Part shown: positions 36,096 through 48,807 of the stretch, piece by piece
Layout of the letters: the number at the start of each line of letters is the position of its first letter
How positions within the stretch are numbered: position 1 is the first letter of the stretch
From: Sanderia malayensis
Taxonomy: Eukaryota > Cnidaria > Scyphozoa > Semaeostomeae > Pelagiidae
Direction: 5' to 3'
Assembly: GCA_013076295.1 (NCBI GenBank)
Contig: RQOL01000772.1
Location: forward strand, 4,741,087-4,805,086
DNA: 64,000 nucleotides
Notes under the pieces: model-generated
Told to the model about the DNA's origin: nothing
Database searches by the model: none
What the model saw: only the letters and a program-made list of their open reading frames with translations
Translations under genes and position numbers: made by a program

Positions 36096-37400
36096 ATGGC
36101 TTCCGATGGATTTTGCGCTCCTTCAAATATTCCTACTGGGAGCCATGACCCGACCACCTGTCACCATGTCACTGCCCCCATGTCTAAAATTTCACACCGT
36201 TGACTCCCCCTCCCCCTGCATGAACGCCATGATTACTGCTGATTTAAGGTGGTAATGAGCATTCCCCTTCTTAGCTATTACAATTGATACGCTCTCACCC
36301 CACGAGCACTACACCCTCACCTCACCCCCCCTCGAAATACATGAGATAGGCAGATGCTGTTTTACAAATGAAGAGGTTTATGTTTGCACAGTTGTGTATT
36401 TATTTGTTGGTCAGTTCATTGTACCGTTCGTCACCACAAAACAGGAAGCACAACAGACGACAAAAACTGAAGCAACAATATTGTATTTCCCATCGCAGAA
36501 CTCAGGACTGGACTATTAATCAATACAATTATATATTTTCAAGGTCTCAACTAATGCTGAAACTGGTAAGGATACTCTGGTTTGTTCAATTCAATTATTA
36601 ACAGAGCCCAATGCGGCAATAACCTCGAATATATTATTCCTTTTTGCAATGTTTTCCCCGTGGCGCACACTGTCTACTCCATTGTTGTCTGACCAGCGAC
36701 CTGAATCTGAATATACCTGATTGTCGAGTCCTTTTTACAACATATTTCACAGAAATTTCCTAACTCCCCTTCAAAAATATCAGCACAAATATGGTATGAC
36801 ATGCTATTCTATTATTTTCATAAAGAGAGCCTATTTTGTTGCGGCTTTTTGTGTGCTGCCTAGCATTGCAATTGAGTGAAATCAAAACAGTGAAAGTGAG
36901 TTAACTGCACTGAACTGACAGCGTGTGCATTGGATGTCGTGTTATGTTAGGCATGGAATTCTCTCGCCTCGCCTAGCAGTTCTCACATACATATAACACA
37001 AAAAGTCGCAATATAGTAAATAAGACATAGATGTATTATTTATAGATACGCACAGATGGAAATATTGTTTAATGTTCCTCATTAGGCAAACAGGCTTCCC
37101 TCAGGTTGAGTTGAGGTGAGGCCTGTTTGTTTTGTTTCGTTGCTTGATGTTTTTTGCTGTTGTGTTAATCTCGTCCTTTCTAAGCTTGTGGCAATGGCAT
37201 TCCGTTGGATTTGAACATTTTGGCTTGTACGTTACGTTGGGTGGGCCGAGCTCCACATCAAAGCACCCACACAAACTAACTGGGATCAGTTTGACCTGAG
37301 TTAGTTCTGGTGTGTTGTGTAAGCCCTGAAATGGGGCAAAACCAGTCAAATAGTAAATCCACAGAATCTCTGTGGAAATCTCTGTTCTGTGACAGAGAAG
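36096..37400. other. Intergenic, no recognised gene
   Basis: AT-rich with only short ORFs. Nothing matches a known domain. No repeat with clear ends was found. Confidence 0.4.
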
Positions 37401-38470
37401 TACCGTATTTCCTCTATTTAGCGCCCACCCTCTTTTAACCGCCCACTCCAATAAGCACCCACCCTAAAATCAAAAAGTGTGAAATAAGCGCCCCCTCTAT
37501 TAACCGCCCACGAGGTGGTTAACAGAATCCCTAAATTTTCACTGTTTGATTCAAATAATAACTTAGAGGCTGGAAAAACACTTTCATGGGGTCGTGAGCG
37601 TTTGGAAAATGCAATTCAGTCAAGATCACCAGTTGAATTTGATCTTGACTGCTTGATATTGAATAGCATTCGAAACTATGGCCCCGTTTACACAATAGAA
37701 AAAGATACGTACCCAAAAGGTCCGTGCCTTTCGGGTACGATGTGGGAACGATTTTATAGCGTTTACATGGGAACGGACTCAAAAAGTTAAGTTTACAAGA
37801 GAAGGGATCCAATTGTTGAGCATGCGCAGTTGTTCAAGTTAAGGCGTGTTTTGTCGTTGTTACTTGTAATTGCGCCAAAACACTCTCAGAAAATGGCGAA
37901 CACGAATTTCCTTCCTTCACCTGCCCCAGTTGTTCAACATGAACTTCAATCGCTGTCGATGTTGTTCGCAAACTAAACTTACAACATGCAACAAAGAAGC
38001 TATACTGGAAAACATCAGAGACAAAATTGATATTACTTGCTTTTCAATAGGCGCAGACATTTTGTACTGCTTATATTTTGGACTTCTCACGATAACACAA
38101 CCGATGTTGCAATAGCCTCAGTTCAGTGCCGTGCCTGTTCTGGTTCCGTCCCAAGCGTTTACACGACACCGATACGGGAACGGACCCAAATGGATCCGCT
38201 TTTCTAGCGTGCCCAAAAAGATACGATCCCGTTCCCAAAAAGGAACGAATCCATGCGTACCCGTGTAAATGAAACACCCATTGTAACCTTTTTTGGAAAC
38301 TCGGATCCGTTCCCGTGTCAACGGGGCCATAATTTACGAAAGTTAACCCGAGTCAAAACTGGGTTACCGCGAATCCTCGAATAAGCCCCCCTCGAATAAG
38401 CCCCCACCCGAAAAGTCATTTTTGCAAATAAGCCCCCTGGGGTCTTATTCGAGGGAAGCATAATTGCAAA
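37401..38470. repeat. CGCCC-family MITE carrying an inserted MITE
   Basis: The outer element begins TACCGTATTTCCTCTATT at 37401 and contains CACCAGTTGAATTTGATCTT. It is interrupted at 37680 by a 649-bp element (next entry). AATAAGCCCCC-type modules (38380-38462) lie on the far side. Whether they are the other half of the same copy or a separate insertion is unresolved. Confidence 0.45.
37680..38328. mobile_element. MITE with GGCCCCGTTTACAC termini
   Basis: Left end GGCCCCGTTTACAC; right end GTGTCAACGGGGCC. The palindromic context extends to TATGG...CCATA. Subterminal copies of GGGTACG/CGTACCC and CCGTTCCC occur on both sides. About 649 bp, no transposase. It is inserted in a CGCCC-family repeat. 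Confidence 0.65.
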
Positions 38471-39043
38471 ATAATATCCTATTTCAAGAAAGCCCCAACA
38501 GGACAATAGCTATACAGAAATACTTCCTTTTACTGGAGACAAAAAAGTGGAGTTTCGTCATGATAAAAAATTATAAGTTTCGTTAGACATTTACACAGCA
38601 TTTTGTCATTCATTAAATGATATCAGTTTTTAATTTATAGTTGATTAAGAAGATTATGTGGTTTTTTCATGTCAACCTTTCAGGAAAAGGTCATACTTTG
38701 AGCTCCCACTCAAAAATTCTTAGTTTGTGTGATGTAAATAGGGATCAATAGCTATACCAATCGCACGCTATCCCAAACAAAACGGCTTTTTTAAGCGTAA
38801 TGAAACATGGGCGTGTTATTTCAATTTCTGGACACTACATTTCGTAAAATATCACAATTTTGATACTTATGTGATGATAGAGACTTGTGCGATAAGTCAT
38901 ACAATGCATTACTTTTAAATGTCCTTTTCATTTTTTGCGTTTTTCATTCTTGACCACATTTTCAGTATCCTGGTGGTAGGTTATGCAAATGTTGATTATG
39001 AAGGCCGTGAATTGTCTTATTCCAGGAGCAAGAGCTTTGAATA

Positions 39044-41443
39044 ATGTCGTCAAATATTGATAAATTCAAAGACAGCGTGGCAACGAAAGATGATGTCATT
39101 GACCAACACGATGTGGACAAGAAAGAAAAAAGAAAAATTGCTAAAAATATAGCAGTGATTAGCTGTGCTTTCATGTTCCTATTCACTGCATTCCAATCTC
39201 TATCTAATTTGCAAAGCAGTTTGAATAAAGATGAAGGACTTGGATTGGCCTCTCTCTGTGTTATCTATGCAGCTTTGATCATTTCATGCATGTTTGTTCC
39301 TCCTCTTATGATCAATCGTCTTGGCTGTAAATGGACTGTTGCTATGGCAATGTCATGCTATGTTTTATATACAGCTGCTAATTATTATTCATCATGGTAT
39401 ACTCTTATTCCGGCTTCAATCATCCTTGGTAAGCTATATTCTTTGCTTGTCCTTTTTATATTCGTCTTCTTCTTTGCCTCATTGTTCTTCTTATCTTTTC
39501 AAATCTCTTTGTATTCATCGTCTTATTTTTTATCTTTCTTATTCTTCTTTCTTTCATTGTGGTCTTCAATTTGTCCTTCTTTCCCGTTGTCTTCTTCTTT
39601 GTTGTCATATTTGCTTGACTATTTGTTGTCTTTTTCTTGGTCTTCATTATTTCATCGTCTTCCTTTGTCGTTTTCCCATCTATTATCATCTAGTAACGTG
39701 AATCCACAGCTTCCTGTGCCAAATGTTATACCAGCTGGACTACTGAATACATCAACATCTTTATAGGTTTTGCTGCCGCTCCTCTCTGGTCCGCGAAATG
39801 TTCCTACCTGACAACGACTGGCATAAGATATGCACAGATAGGCGGAGTCGAATCAGACGATGACGTTGTGACAAGGTTCTTTGGTGTATTCTTCATGATA
39901 TTCCAGTCTGGTCAGATATGGGGAAACTTGATTTCTTCCCTCATCTTGAAACCAACAGGTATGTCTTATTATAATCATCATTATTTCCATGACGTTCGTT
40001 TCTTTGACGATGCAAATATACTTCCAATGTCATGTCAAGAATCCTCCTATCAATCTTCATCATTCTGATGACACAATAGTGACTATGTCATTGGTTAATC
40101 TCCCTCATAATTAATCTACTTTCATTCGTAGACAGTCCTTCAAAGCAACATTTCTCCCCAGTTCGTTCATTTGACACACAATGTTGCACATTTCTATGAC
40201 ATTTCTGAATATCTTGCTGCAGGTGACGCCTCGAAGAATGACATAACAAAATGTGGTGCCAATTATTGCCCTTCAATAGCAGTAGCAGTTGCAGTTAATA
40301 CAAGCAATGCAACAGCCGCGATATCAGGCGTGGCATCGAAAAGTACCGTATTTACCCTGCTCTCCATATACCTAGCAGTTGGTATTCTGGCTGTGATATT
40401 GGTCGTAACAATGCTCGAGAAGATAACCGTGCTTGGCAGTGAAAAGAGGGACAATGGTGTTTGCAGTTTGTTTATTGCTACGCTGAGGCATCTGAAAGAA
40501 CGTAGAATGCAACTTTTGATCATATTGACAATGTTCAGTGGACTGGAGCAAGGATTCGTGTTTGGTGATTATACTAATGTACGTGTTGTATCAATACGTC
40601 TGCCATGTTGAATTCGTCCATATAAGACATTATCTTTACCAGTGACCACTATCTTCATTTCACAGGCGTTTGTCACGTGTTCACTTGGCATTGAAAAAGT
40701 TGGGTTTGTCATGATCTGTTTTGGAGTAACGGACGCCCTATGTTCATTCGGACTGGGAAAACTGTCAGAGTACACAGGCAGACCAATACTGATGTTCAGC
40801 GGAGCTGCTGTGAATCTCGGCCTCATTATCATGCTACTGGCATGGCAATTGAACAGAGAGTACGTTGCTATGTATTACGTCACTGCAGCTGGATGGGGAT
40901 TCTGTGATGCGATATGGCAAACTCAAGTGAATGGTAATCATACGTAGCATGTTCTACCCCCGAAAATATATCACACGCTGCTTGTCGATCCTTTTTGGTG
41001 CCTTGCCGGGCGTCTGTATAGATCCCAATGTCGTTACCCATTCAAGATGTTTCCAAAACATTGATGTTTAATCCAAGTGCATATAAAACAACTCATCCAC
41101 CATAATAACCCTTAATAAGCTCTCATATATATATATATACCCACTGTCTTTATAAATGTACACAGAGTTGAAAAGCTGTTGATGATTTTTTTTAGCTTTT
41201 TATGGTCATCTGTTCCCAACAAACCAAGAAGCAGCATTTTCTAATTATCGTCTTTGGGAATCGTTGGGTTTCGTGATTGCATTTGCAGTTGGCAATTACA
41301 TGTGTGTGCGTGCCAAATTATACATGTTAATTGCATTCCTCCTCACTGGTATTGCCGGGTATGGCATGATTGAGATAATACATCGAAGAACAAGTAAAGA
41401 GTTTTCGGTAAGCATGGAAGAGCTGGAGGCAAAACATTCATGA
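39044..41443 (+). CDS. UNC93A-like multi-pass membrane protein
   Basis: Exons 39044-39428, 39767-39958, 40223-40578, 40666-40933 and 41196-41443 join in phase to 482 codons plus stop (human UNC93A about 457). It is a member of the UNC93 branch of the major facilitator fold, predicted about 11-12 membrane helices. Diagnostic blocks: the first helix followed by LSNLQSSLN, GFAAAPLWSAKCSYLT, SGLEQGFVFGDYT, FVTCSLGIEKVGFVMIC, GKLSEYTGRP, WGFCDAIWQTQ and EAAFSNYRLWESLGFVIAF. The hydrophilic N-terminus (about 40 residues, lysine-rich) is cytosolic by family analogy. The first intron is a pyrimidine-rich CTT tract that yields spurious ORFs on both strands. A possible 5' UTR acceptor (TTCCAG) lies just upstream of the ATG. 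UNC93A function is poorly known; UNC-93 relatives regulate potassium channels or traffic Toll receptors. Confidence 0.9.
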
Positions 41444-41734
41444 CTGAGTGTCACTGATTACAACTGATTCGTTTATGATTGCATATACCCAACCTATAGC
41501 ATTCATTTAAGGCTTTGTTTTGAAGATTTACCAAATGTAGAGGCATTTAAGATTGCCTTCATACTCATCCTGATCCTAATACATCAATTGCTGTAACATG
41601 CGTTGTTTTAATGCGTTGCTTTCTCTAAAACCTCACTACTGACTCTCGATGTTTTCCTTTTTATAAACACATTCCTTTTTACATTTAATTCTTAGTATGT
41701 TGAGCTATTGAGTATTAGTTTAAATAATTTGCGA

Positions 41735-44700
41735 CTAGCAATAGAGTTTGATGAGTTCATCGCTCACTGCTGAAGGAGTAAGCACGCCTAGGTCTGTGAA
41801 TAGCAGGGTTATGTAGGATGGTGGAGTGTAGTCAACCAGGGGATGTCTTTCCGATGAGGTCAGGTACTAAACAAAAAAATTAATAACAGATATAAATTTA
41901 AAATAAATAAAGATAGATGAATAACAAATAAGTGAACAAATTAATAGTATATGTTTTGTGTAACAAAAATAAATAAATAGAGGTTCAACGAATAAGTCAT
42001 GCTTAGAAAGTAACTATAGGAGCGTGCAACATTTGCCATAAAGCACCCTTATCAATATGGATTTCTCTGAATCATTGGTGCTTATAGAAAATTGGTAAAA
42101 ACAGAGGCACAAATGAAGAGCAGTTAGATTGCAGAAAGTTCTTTCATAGATGCAGGCGCAAGACAAGCAAATTCACCCGTAGCGACAATACTAAAAAATG
42201 TCTTGAAAAAACAACCTGAACATTTTGCATGTGAAAATTTGCTTCCCACACCTGCAGTGTGGTACGTGTGAAAAACGAAAAACAGCCCACGTTTTAATGG
42301 AAAGCTTCAAAACTACGAGCGGATGCACGATGACATGGCTTTAATAAACCCTCGTTTTCCAATGAAACGATGCATAAAGTTTTTCGTTGGAAAAACCTTG
42401 GTAAAGCACACTTCATGACTTTTTATGTGAAAACCCCAGTGCTTGACTGCCGTACATGAAATGCAATTACCGTATTTCCTCGATTAAACGCCCCCCCTCG
42501 ATTAATCGCCCCCTCAATTAAACGCCCCCTTATGCTACAAACTTTTGTAATAAACGCCCCCTCGATTAAACGCCCCCTCTTTGTGCAAAACCATGGCGAC
42601 TTTCATTTTCTACGTTGTTGCTCGATAAAGCAAGGCTCAACTAAACCATTTTCTCTTTCTGGACCCAATGACAGAGCCTGTGATCTTGTACTTTCCAATA
42701 AACGCCCCCCCTCGAATAATGGCCCCCCTCGATTAGGCGCCCCCCCCCAAAAAGTGCCGAGATTAATAAACGCCCCGGGGCGTTTAATCGAGGAAATACG
42801 GTACCCGATGAGCTTGTTTTGTTCTGAAATCGACGCAGCATATGAGCTACACGACTCTTTATTAACTACTGAAAATGAATGCCAACAGACCTTGTGTTTG
42901 TTAGGCACATCTTTCTGATACAGTGGGTAGATTCTAAGGAATTTGAAACTTTCTGCCAAGGCATAAACTGGTTTATTTACTGCTTTTGCCATCACAGCAA
43001 GTTGGTAGGTACCAATCTGAAGTAGAAAATTAAAATATTAGAGCCTGTAGAAGAGAAATAATACAGTAAAAGAAAACTAAAGCTTGTGGGGAATAATAGA
43101 AGTAATGAAAGGAGATTGGAGCTAATGGACGGGGATTGGACATGGCAAACCTTATTAATAAGACCGCCACTTTCTACGACCCCCTCTGCACCAACTAAGA
43201 CCATGTCAATTCTTTCCATGATATAGCTGAAACAGAATGAACAAATTAGACAATGTTATTTATGAGTATTCTTATAGATAATTTAGCAAGTATATCTGAA
43301 AATGAAGTTTATAAAATGATTTTAAATGTACCGAAGATTTAACATACCCCATGGCTGAGTCAAGAATAACAGTACAAGGGATACCAAGCTCTTCTAAGTT
43401 TTTTTTCATCATATGCCTGCAAATATATCGAACGATTTGATTATAAAGACTCTGGCATCACAGCTACAAATGCAAATATATGAGTTAATATTGGTAAATA
43501 CGTATATGGAGACAGATGCCCTACCCAGATTTATCTGGTAATGATTCAGTTATGTAGACGTTGAATCTCTTATTTTGTTCAGTTGCTTCTTTCAAAAGCT
43601 GATAAACAACTCTTGACTTCGAATGTGTTAAGATTGTCTGAAGCAATATAAGAAGCTTGTATCAGTTGAGATAGACAGAATAGGGATTTTTTTAGAACAA
43701 TAGGGCTTGTAGAAGGAGACTCAAGTGAACAGAAGCAGATTGAAGTAAAAACGGACAATATATACAGCAGAAGATTGTAACCTTATAACAGGCAAATGCC
43801 GAAATACAAAAGTTGAAAGAGGAAAAAAAACAACTCACAGCTCCATCTCGTATAAACTGTGTACTTAGTTTTGCTATTCTTTTTCTTGACCCAGCAGCTT
43901 TTTGAAGGAATAGCTGACCTGCAATAGATAGATTCCTTCGTAAATCACATAAAAACTGAAGGTAAGCATGTTTAGTTTGCACAGATATAGAAACGAACGG
44001 TTGATATCCCACCTCTTTCTACCAAAATTCTCTTACATTCTTGAAAATCCTGTAGGAGATAAAAGTCAACGTTTTATCTTGCAAAAAACTTTAACGAATG
44101 TAAACACTTATATAGGGGCATTAATAAGAAATAATATAAGCATTAGTAAATAAAGCTATCTGAGTTTGTTTTGGTTTGGTCAATAGATGATTAATTGATA
44201 GCATGTTTGCTTGGAGTTAATAGGAATATGATAATATAATATAAAAATAGATGAAGAAGAAAATATTTCATTTGGTTAATGTTGTATAGAATATAAGATT
44301 TTGGAATGTTGTTGTACAGAATGAAACATGAAATAAAACAAGATGAAAAAGCGCAATATATTTCATTGAGATTATTTGAAATAAAGTTAATTTTATTCGA
44401 TCAAGAGGCAGGCTCACCCGTATTGAGATACGAAAAGTACCTGTTATCAGCAGAGTTCATCAAATCATTAATAACTTGTGCTAAGTTATAGAAAAAACCC
44501 TGAACCAATTGAACCAAGGAGAAACGATAAAAAACAGCAAATCGCGTGCCGTTGTTAAGTGGAATGGAAGACAGTTTATGAAGGAACGGAAGAAATAAAC
44601 TTGGGTTATGTGATTACAAATGAAGGCTGTGTAAGTTGTGCCGTAAAACAATTGAGGCGAAACAAGCTCTCACGCAAGTGTTGATATTGGTAAGGCCATT

Positions 44701-46454
44701 CTATTGTTAATAAGAAGAAATTAGAAGTTGCTACAAACAATTGTGACTTTAAAAAATCCATATGTCATAGTGTGGAAGGAAAAAGTGTGCAAAAAATAAT
44801 AATACGAACTCTGAAAAAGAACCAGTAAGAAACACAGAAGAAGAGCTGACAGTTAGTTAATAAAGACACAAAGCAAAGAAACTCCAAAACTTCAATTGTA
44901 ACTAACTCCTTTGTACTGCCCACAACAATCTCATGGATAAAATACAGAGCACATGTTCAAAAAAGCAAACAATAATGGATTAATAAAAGAGAGACAGAGC
45001 AGCTGTTAAACATCCAATGCAGTCTAACAATGTCAAAACATGTCTGAGATGAAGCTCATTCTAGTGTTAATAAATATTATTCTTCTGATCACCTCAATTA
45101 AAAAAGGAGCAAAGGTAGAAATACAATATCATTCGATCACCAAATGGCTAATAAGCATTCGACAAATAATGCGAGTTTCAATTTCAGTATTCGGTCATAT
45201 TGGTATTGTATCTCAAGTGATCAATGCAAAGTATGAAGATGAGGAAATGTGGCTTTTGCAATTTCAGATATCGACATTTCATTTACTTGGTTTGATAAAT
45301 GCAGCATGGATCGTTTTTATTTGCATGGGCTATTGGAGTGAATTGAAACAGAATGGTAAGCTCACGATTCGATTGGTGAAAGCCTTCCTTCTCAGCTCTT
45401 TCATCATATGGGGCAAGGTGTTCTTTTTGCACCATGTACAAGAGTATTTAATGCCATACGATGAAATTTTTATCATGGTAGCTGCATGTTTCCTTGTCAT
45501 TGATGCATTTGCGTCAGAAATCATGTTGCTAATTTTAAATGAAAAGCTTCCATGCCAACAAGGCAGTACGGTGGGTGATATGTTGACAAGTTTAGGTGCA
45601 GACAAATTCTTGGAATACTTATCATTGGAAATTCTTGAATACATAGTTTCATGGGTGTCTTTTTTCATGCTTTATAAGACCTTGTTGGTATTACAAGCAT
45701 TTAATTTGTGCACAGCACATACAATCCACAGCTCTCTCATTTGTATATTCACTTGGACATTGTCTGGTGGCTCATATTTTGTTAATTCGTTGGAAGAAGA
45801 AATTATGCTGTTACTTCTTAATGTGGAACATTTTTAATTTGCGGATCAGGAACTTGGACCTTGTATAAAATGTTCTGAAAACTCCAATGGATGGACAAAA
45901 GAAGTAAAATAAAGGGTAACTGTAAAAAACATATAAGAAGTAAAAATTACGCTGACTGTGAGTAATATTGATAATATTTACTGTTTGATCAAGAGAGGCC
46001 AGTGTTACAAATCGTAGAAACAGTTCACTTCCAGAAGAAACCGAAGTAACTGAATTCTCAATTGCAGTAAGCTGGGCGATAACATTCTTTAGATTGTCAA
46101 TCAAGCCAGCTAAAGTTTCAGCTAGAAGATAAGAAAAAGAACTACCATCATATGTAAATTTCTTGCCTAAAATTTCCTGATGAATGCAGTTGCTGTTCGT
46201 GTTCATGCTCCTCGTGTTAAACACTTGATAACTCAACCTCTTACAAACCAAGCTCAAATAAATTTCCTATCCCCTAGATATTTAAATTATAGGTTCAACT
46301 GTAGATGCAAGGTTTTCACTTGCAATAGTAACTGTAGTGGATGATAACATACCCTCTGTCTTCTTCAGCACTTCAAGTAATGTTGTAATAGCAGCAACGG
46401 TGGCCGATACCTCTGGGTCATCTGCCAGACATTTTTGAAAAAAGTCCAAAGAAT
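41735..46454 (-). CDS. EIF2B1: Translation initiation factor eIF2B subunit alpha (first codons not located)
   Basis: Exons (5' to 3' on minus): 46353-46454, 45982-46121, 43839-43955, 43525-43637, 43348-43416, 43151-43226, 42891-43016 and 41735-41866. They join in phase and give about 290 residues (human 305). Blocks: [68 protein letters not shown], and the C-terminus [20 protein letters not shown] ending IKLYC then stop. The alpha subunit is the regulatory part of the eIF2 guanine-nucleotide exchange factor and senses phosphorylated eIF2. The start codon is in an unseen upstream exon, or an in-frame ATG at 46524 is used without splicing. About 12-15 residues before HPLVDY in human are absent. 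A MITE and a nested membrane ORF lie in its introns. Confidence 0.93.
42468..42803. mobile_element. CGCCC-family MITE in an EIF2B1 intron
   Basis: Complete copy: left end TACCGTATTTCCTCGATTAA followed by CGCCCCC modules; right end GGGGCGTTTAATCGAGGAAA then TACGGTA. About 336 bp. The interior (TGCAAAACCATGGCGA... to ...CCTGTGATCTTGTACTTTC) is nearly identical to the copy at 54101. It lies 88 bp from an EIF2B1 exon. Confidence 0.85.
45040..45837 (+). CDS. Intronless multi-pass membrane ORF nested in an EIF2B1 intron
   Basis: A 265-codon ORF on the strand opposite its host gene, inside the 43956-45981 intron. Not recognised. Hydrophobic segments at about residues 5-20, 44-62, 79-98, 112-130, 141-166, 192-220 and 225-243 suggest five to seven membrane helices. 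Charged loops include KYEDEE and [11 protein letters not shown]. An AATAAA lies at 45908-45913, about 70 bases after the stop. It is the longest single ORF in the window and the only long one with a membrane-protein composition. The stop codon is only about 145 bp from the next EIF2B1 exon. It could be a retrogene, a taxon-restricted gene or the body of a lost mobile element. Coding status is inferred from length and hydropathy only. Confidence 0.55.
   Translation: MSEMKLILVLINIILLITSIKKGAKVEIQYHSITKWLISIRQIMRVSISVFGHIGIVSQVINAKYEDEEMWLLQFQISTFHLLGLINAAWIVFICMGYWSELKQNGKLTIRLVKAFLLSSFIIWGKVFFLHHVQEYLMPYDEIFIMVAACFLVIDAFASEIMLLILNEKLPCQQGSTVGDMLTSLGADKFLEYLSLEILEYIVSWVSFFMLYKTLLVLQAFNLCTAHTIHSSLICIFTWTLSGGSYFVNSLEEEIMLLLLNVEHF
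45908..45913 (+). promoter_or_regulatory. Polyadenylation signal for the nested membrane ORF
   Basis: Canonical AATAAA 70 bases past the stop codon of the nested ORF, on its strand. Supports, but does not prove, an independent transcript. Confidence 0.4.
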
Positions 46455-46730
46455 CTATTGAAGAACATAAAAAATTCTTTAACAAAGATACTAATATCAA
46501 TCTTGAGCCTTGCTTCTTTATCAAGACTACATAGTTAACAAAAGTAACACTAATTTGAATCCTGTTTCTTTACATAAATGGAATGGTAGCACCATTTTCA
46601 AAACCTCCCACCAAAATAAATCATATAACCATGTATGTAAAAGCAACGTAAAGCAAGACCACTAAGTTGAAATTCAAGCCGTTTTAAGCTCATTCCAAGC
46701 TGAGTTTTCTCATACAACACCCTCTAAGTA

Positions 46731-47693
46731 CAGTGGAATCCCGCTATAACGAGCCCCGTTTATAACGAACTTCCCACACGAACTAAAACTCCGGGCCTTT
46801 GGATTCTGGAATGTAAATCCAACTTTACTCCCTGTATAACAAACCCTGGATATAACGAACTTTCGTTATTATGAACCAAACTTCCGATCCCCTGACCACA
46901 AATACCCTCGATATAATAAATTTTCGAGAAAACTCATCGCGATGGCTTGCACAGGGCTAAAGACGCAAATATGGTGTTAATTATAATCTAACCGGCTTAT
47001 TGGATTTTAAAATTTATAATGATGCCCAGTCGTACGTGGTGTCTCTGTGATATACGGTCTACTGTTTTATGATGACTTAGGGTTCATGTACACTACAGAG
47101 GAATTGGGCTTCCTTGAGTCATTAAGGGGTTAAATTGTTCTTAACGTATTTTTTCGATTTTTTCTTTTGCCAAAAATTTGATAGGACATCAAAGATACCG
47201 GTTGGGTATCTCTGAGCACCCCTGAAGGTGCTCAAAAGAATTAGTCAAAATCATTACCATTGTCTTGTAATCCCCTTTCGTGTCTAATCGATGCACACCT
47301 TTCACCTCTGTTAAAATTGTGTTCAAATTTGCACAAAATAGGTTCTTCCATTAAAATGGATGACCAGCTAGCATTTCAGCTTTTAGTTGCTATATTTTTA
47401 CTGTTGGAAACAAATAGGCAACAAAGGTACCAAAGATTTTTCTGGTATTTGTATATTTCCCAATTGCTTTGCAATTTTTAGTAATACAATAACTGTTGTC
47501 ATCCTATAAACTCTTTTTTGGAACAATATAGTGTGGCACTTAAGCACGAATACTTGGGGAGGGTTTAATAAACATTCTGGCCCATTTGTGTCTGGGATTC
47601 GTCATAAGACATTTCCCTTCTGCACAATGAACTCCCGCTATTGCAAACTACTTTCTCAGATCCCACAGAGTTTGTTATAGCAGGATTCCACTG
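46731..47693. mobile_element. pogo/Tigger-like MITE, copy 1
   Basis: Ends CAGTGGAATCCCGCTATAAC and, inverted, TTGTTATAGCAGGATTCCAC plus TG, flanked by TA (46729-46730 and 47694-47695). TA duplications and CAGTG-plus-TATAACGA termini are typical of pogo-type mariner elements. The first about 200 bp and last about 200 bp match copy 2 at 58819; the middle differs. A middle segment (about 47240-47295) recurs at about 63940-64000. Confidence 0.8.
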
Positions 47694-47695
47694 TA

Positions 47696-48807
47696 TACAC
47701 GTTTTTATAAAAAACAACTTTATAGGAAATTTACCAGTAAAATTTGTGTTAAATTACAACAGATTCGTTAGTTATATTGTTTTCCTTAACAATAGAAAAC
47801 AATAGAAAATTTAAGAGACTTTTACTGGTAGGGTTTGAGCTAGGTTTCTTATAAAGTAAAAAGCATGTATTCTGTAGTTTAAGACGAGACTGTTGTTTAC
47901 TATAATCTATAATTACAACTATCTGCAGAAAATGGCAAATCTTGGTGAGACCTTGGTGTGGACAAAAAGTATCATCGTGTGCAAGTGTGCATTTGAAAAT
48001 TTGTGCACTTAAAATGCACAGCTTGAAAATTGCTTCAGACCATACATGTGTCATATATATCAAGCTTCCTCTAACACAATGCCTCACCCACCATGTCTAT
48101 TTCAACAAGGTGTGCAATTAAATTTTGCATACAACTGTATGTACATGTCAGGATACCCAGACCTGCAAACTCCCCCAGTTTGGCCGGGGGGCTCCCGGTA
48201 TGACACTGATTCCCCACCCTCACGGTACATCACTAAAATCTCCTGGTAAACTGTAACTTTAAGCAAGTTTATGGTTAAACGATGCTATTTTCAACTGTTG
48301 CTTGAAATTCTTAGCTTCTTAACTGCTTCTTAACTTTCTGTCCTACTTTTTTTGCTGCAGCTGCAAGCGTTTAAGTTTAAGTTGAGCAAGAGGTCTGGGT
48401 TGGGGAGCGATTCCACAACTGTGTGGCGAGGTGAGTCTGATAACACATGGGCATGCCCCCAGACCCTCAAGCAGCCCAAAAACCTCCAGGTTTTGGACTT
48501 GACCAGGTGGGCAGGTCTGGGATACCCACACAGTCAAGTCAACTACCATCAAATTAACATCTACTACTTACTGTGATCAATAAGCTATGGCTCTATACTA
48601 TGTTGCAGGCTGTTGTTGTGCTACATAACCTACTTAAATTGCAAAAAACAGAATATACCTTTGGCATCCATATTCAGTTCAGGCAAGGCAGAAACATTTA
48701 ATATTCATATCTCCCATCTTTATACATTTTGTGCTTTACGTCATCCTATCTCTTGTCTCTACGTGAACTCGAGGTCAGAGAAAGAATTTTCCAAATCATC
48801 ACTCAAA
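47696..48807. other. Upstream region of GOSR1, including a MITE
   Basis: AT-rich. A miniature element at about 48149-48529 has near-inverted ends (GGATACCCAGACCTGC and GCAGGTCTGGGATACC) and a (C/G)-rich subterminal region. ORFs overlapping it are incidental. The rest should include the GOSR1 promoter; no TATA box stands out. Confidence 0.5.

Noticed and set aside
39429..39766. Lys-rich minus ORF and hydrophobic plus ORFs
   Set aside because: They lie in a CTT-rich pyrimidine intron of the UNC93A-like gene and are low-complexity artefacts.
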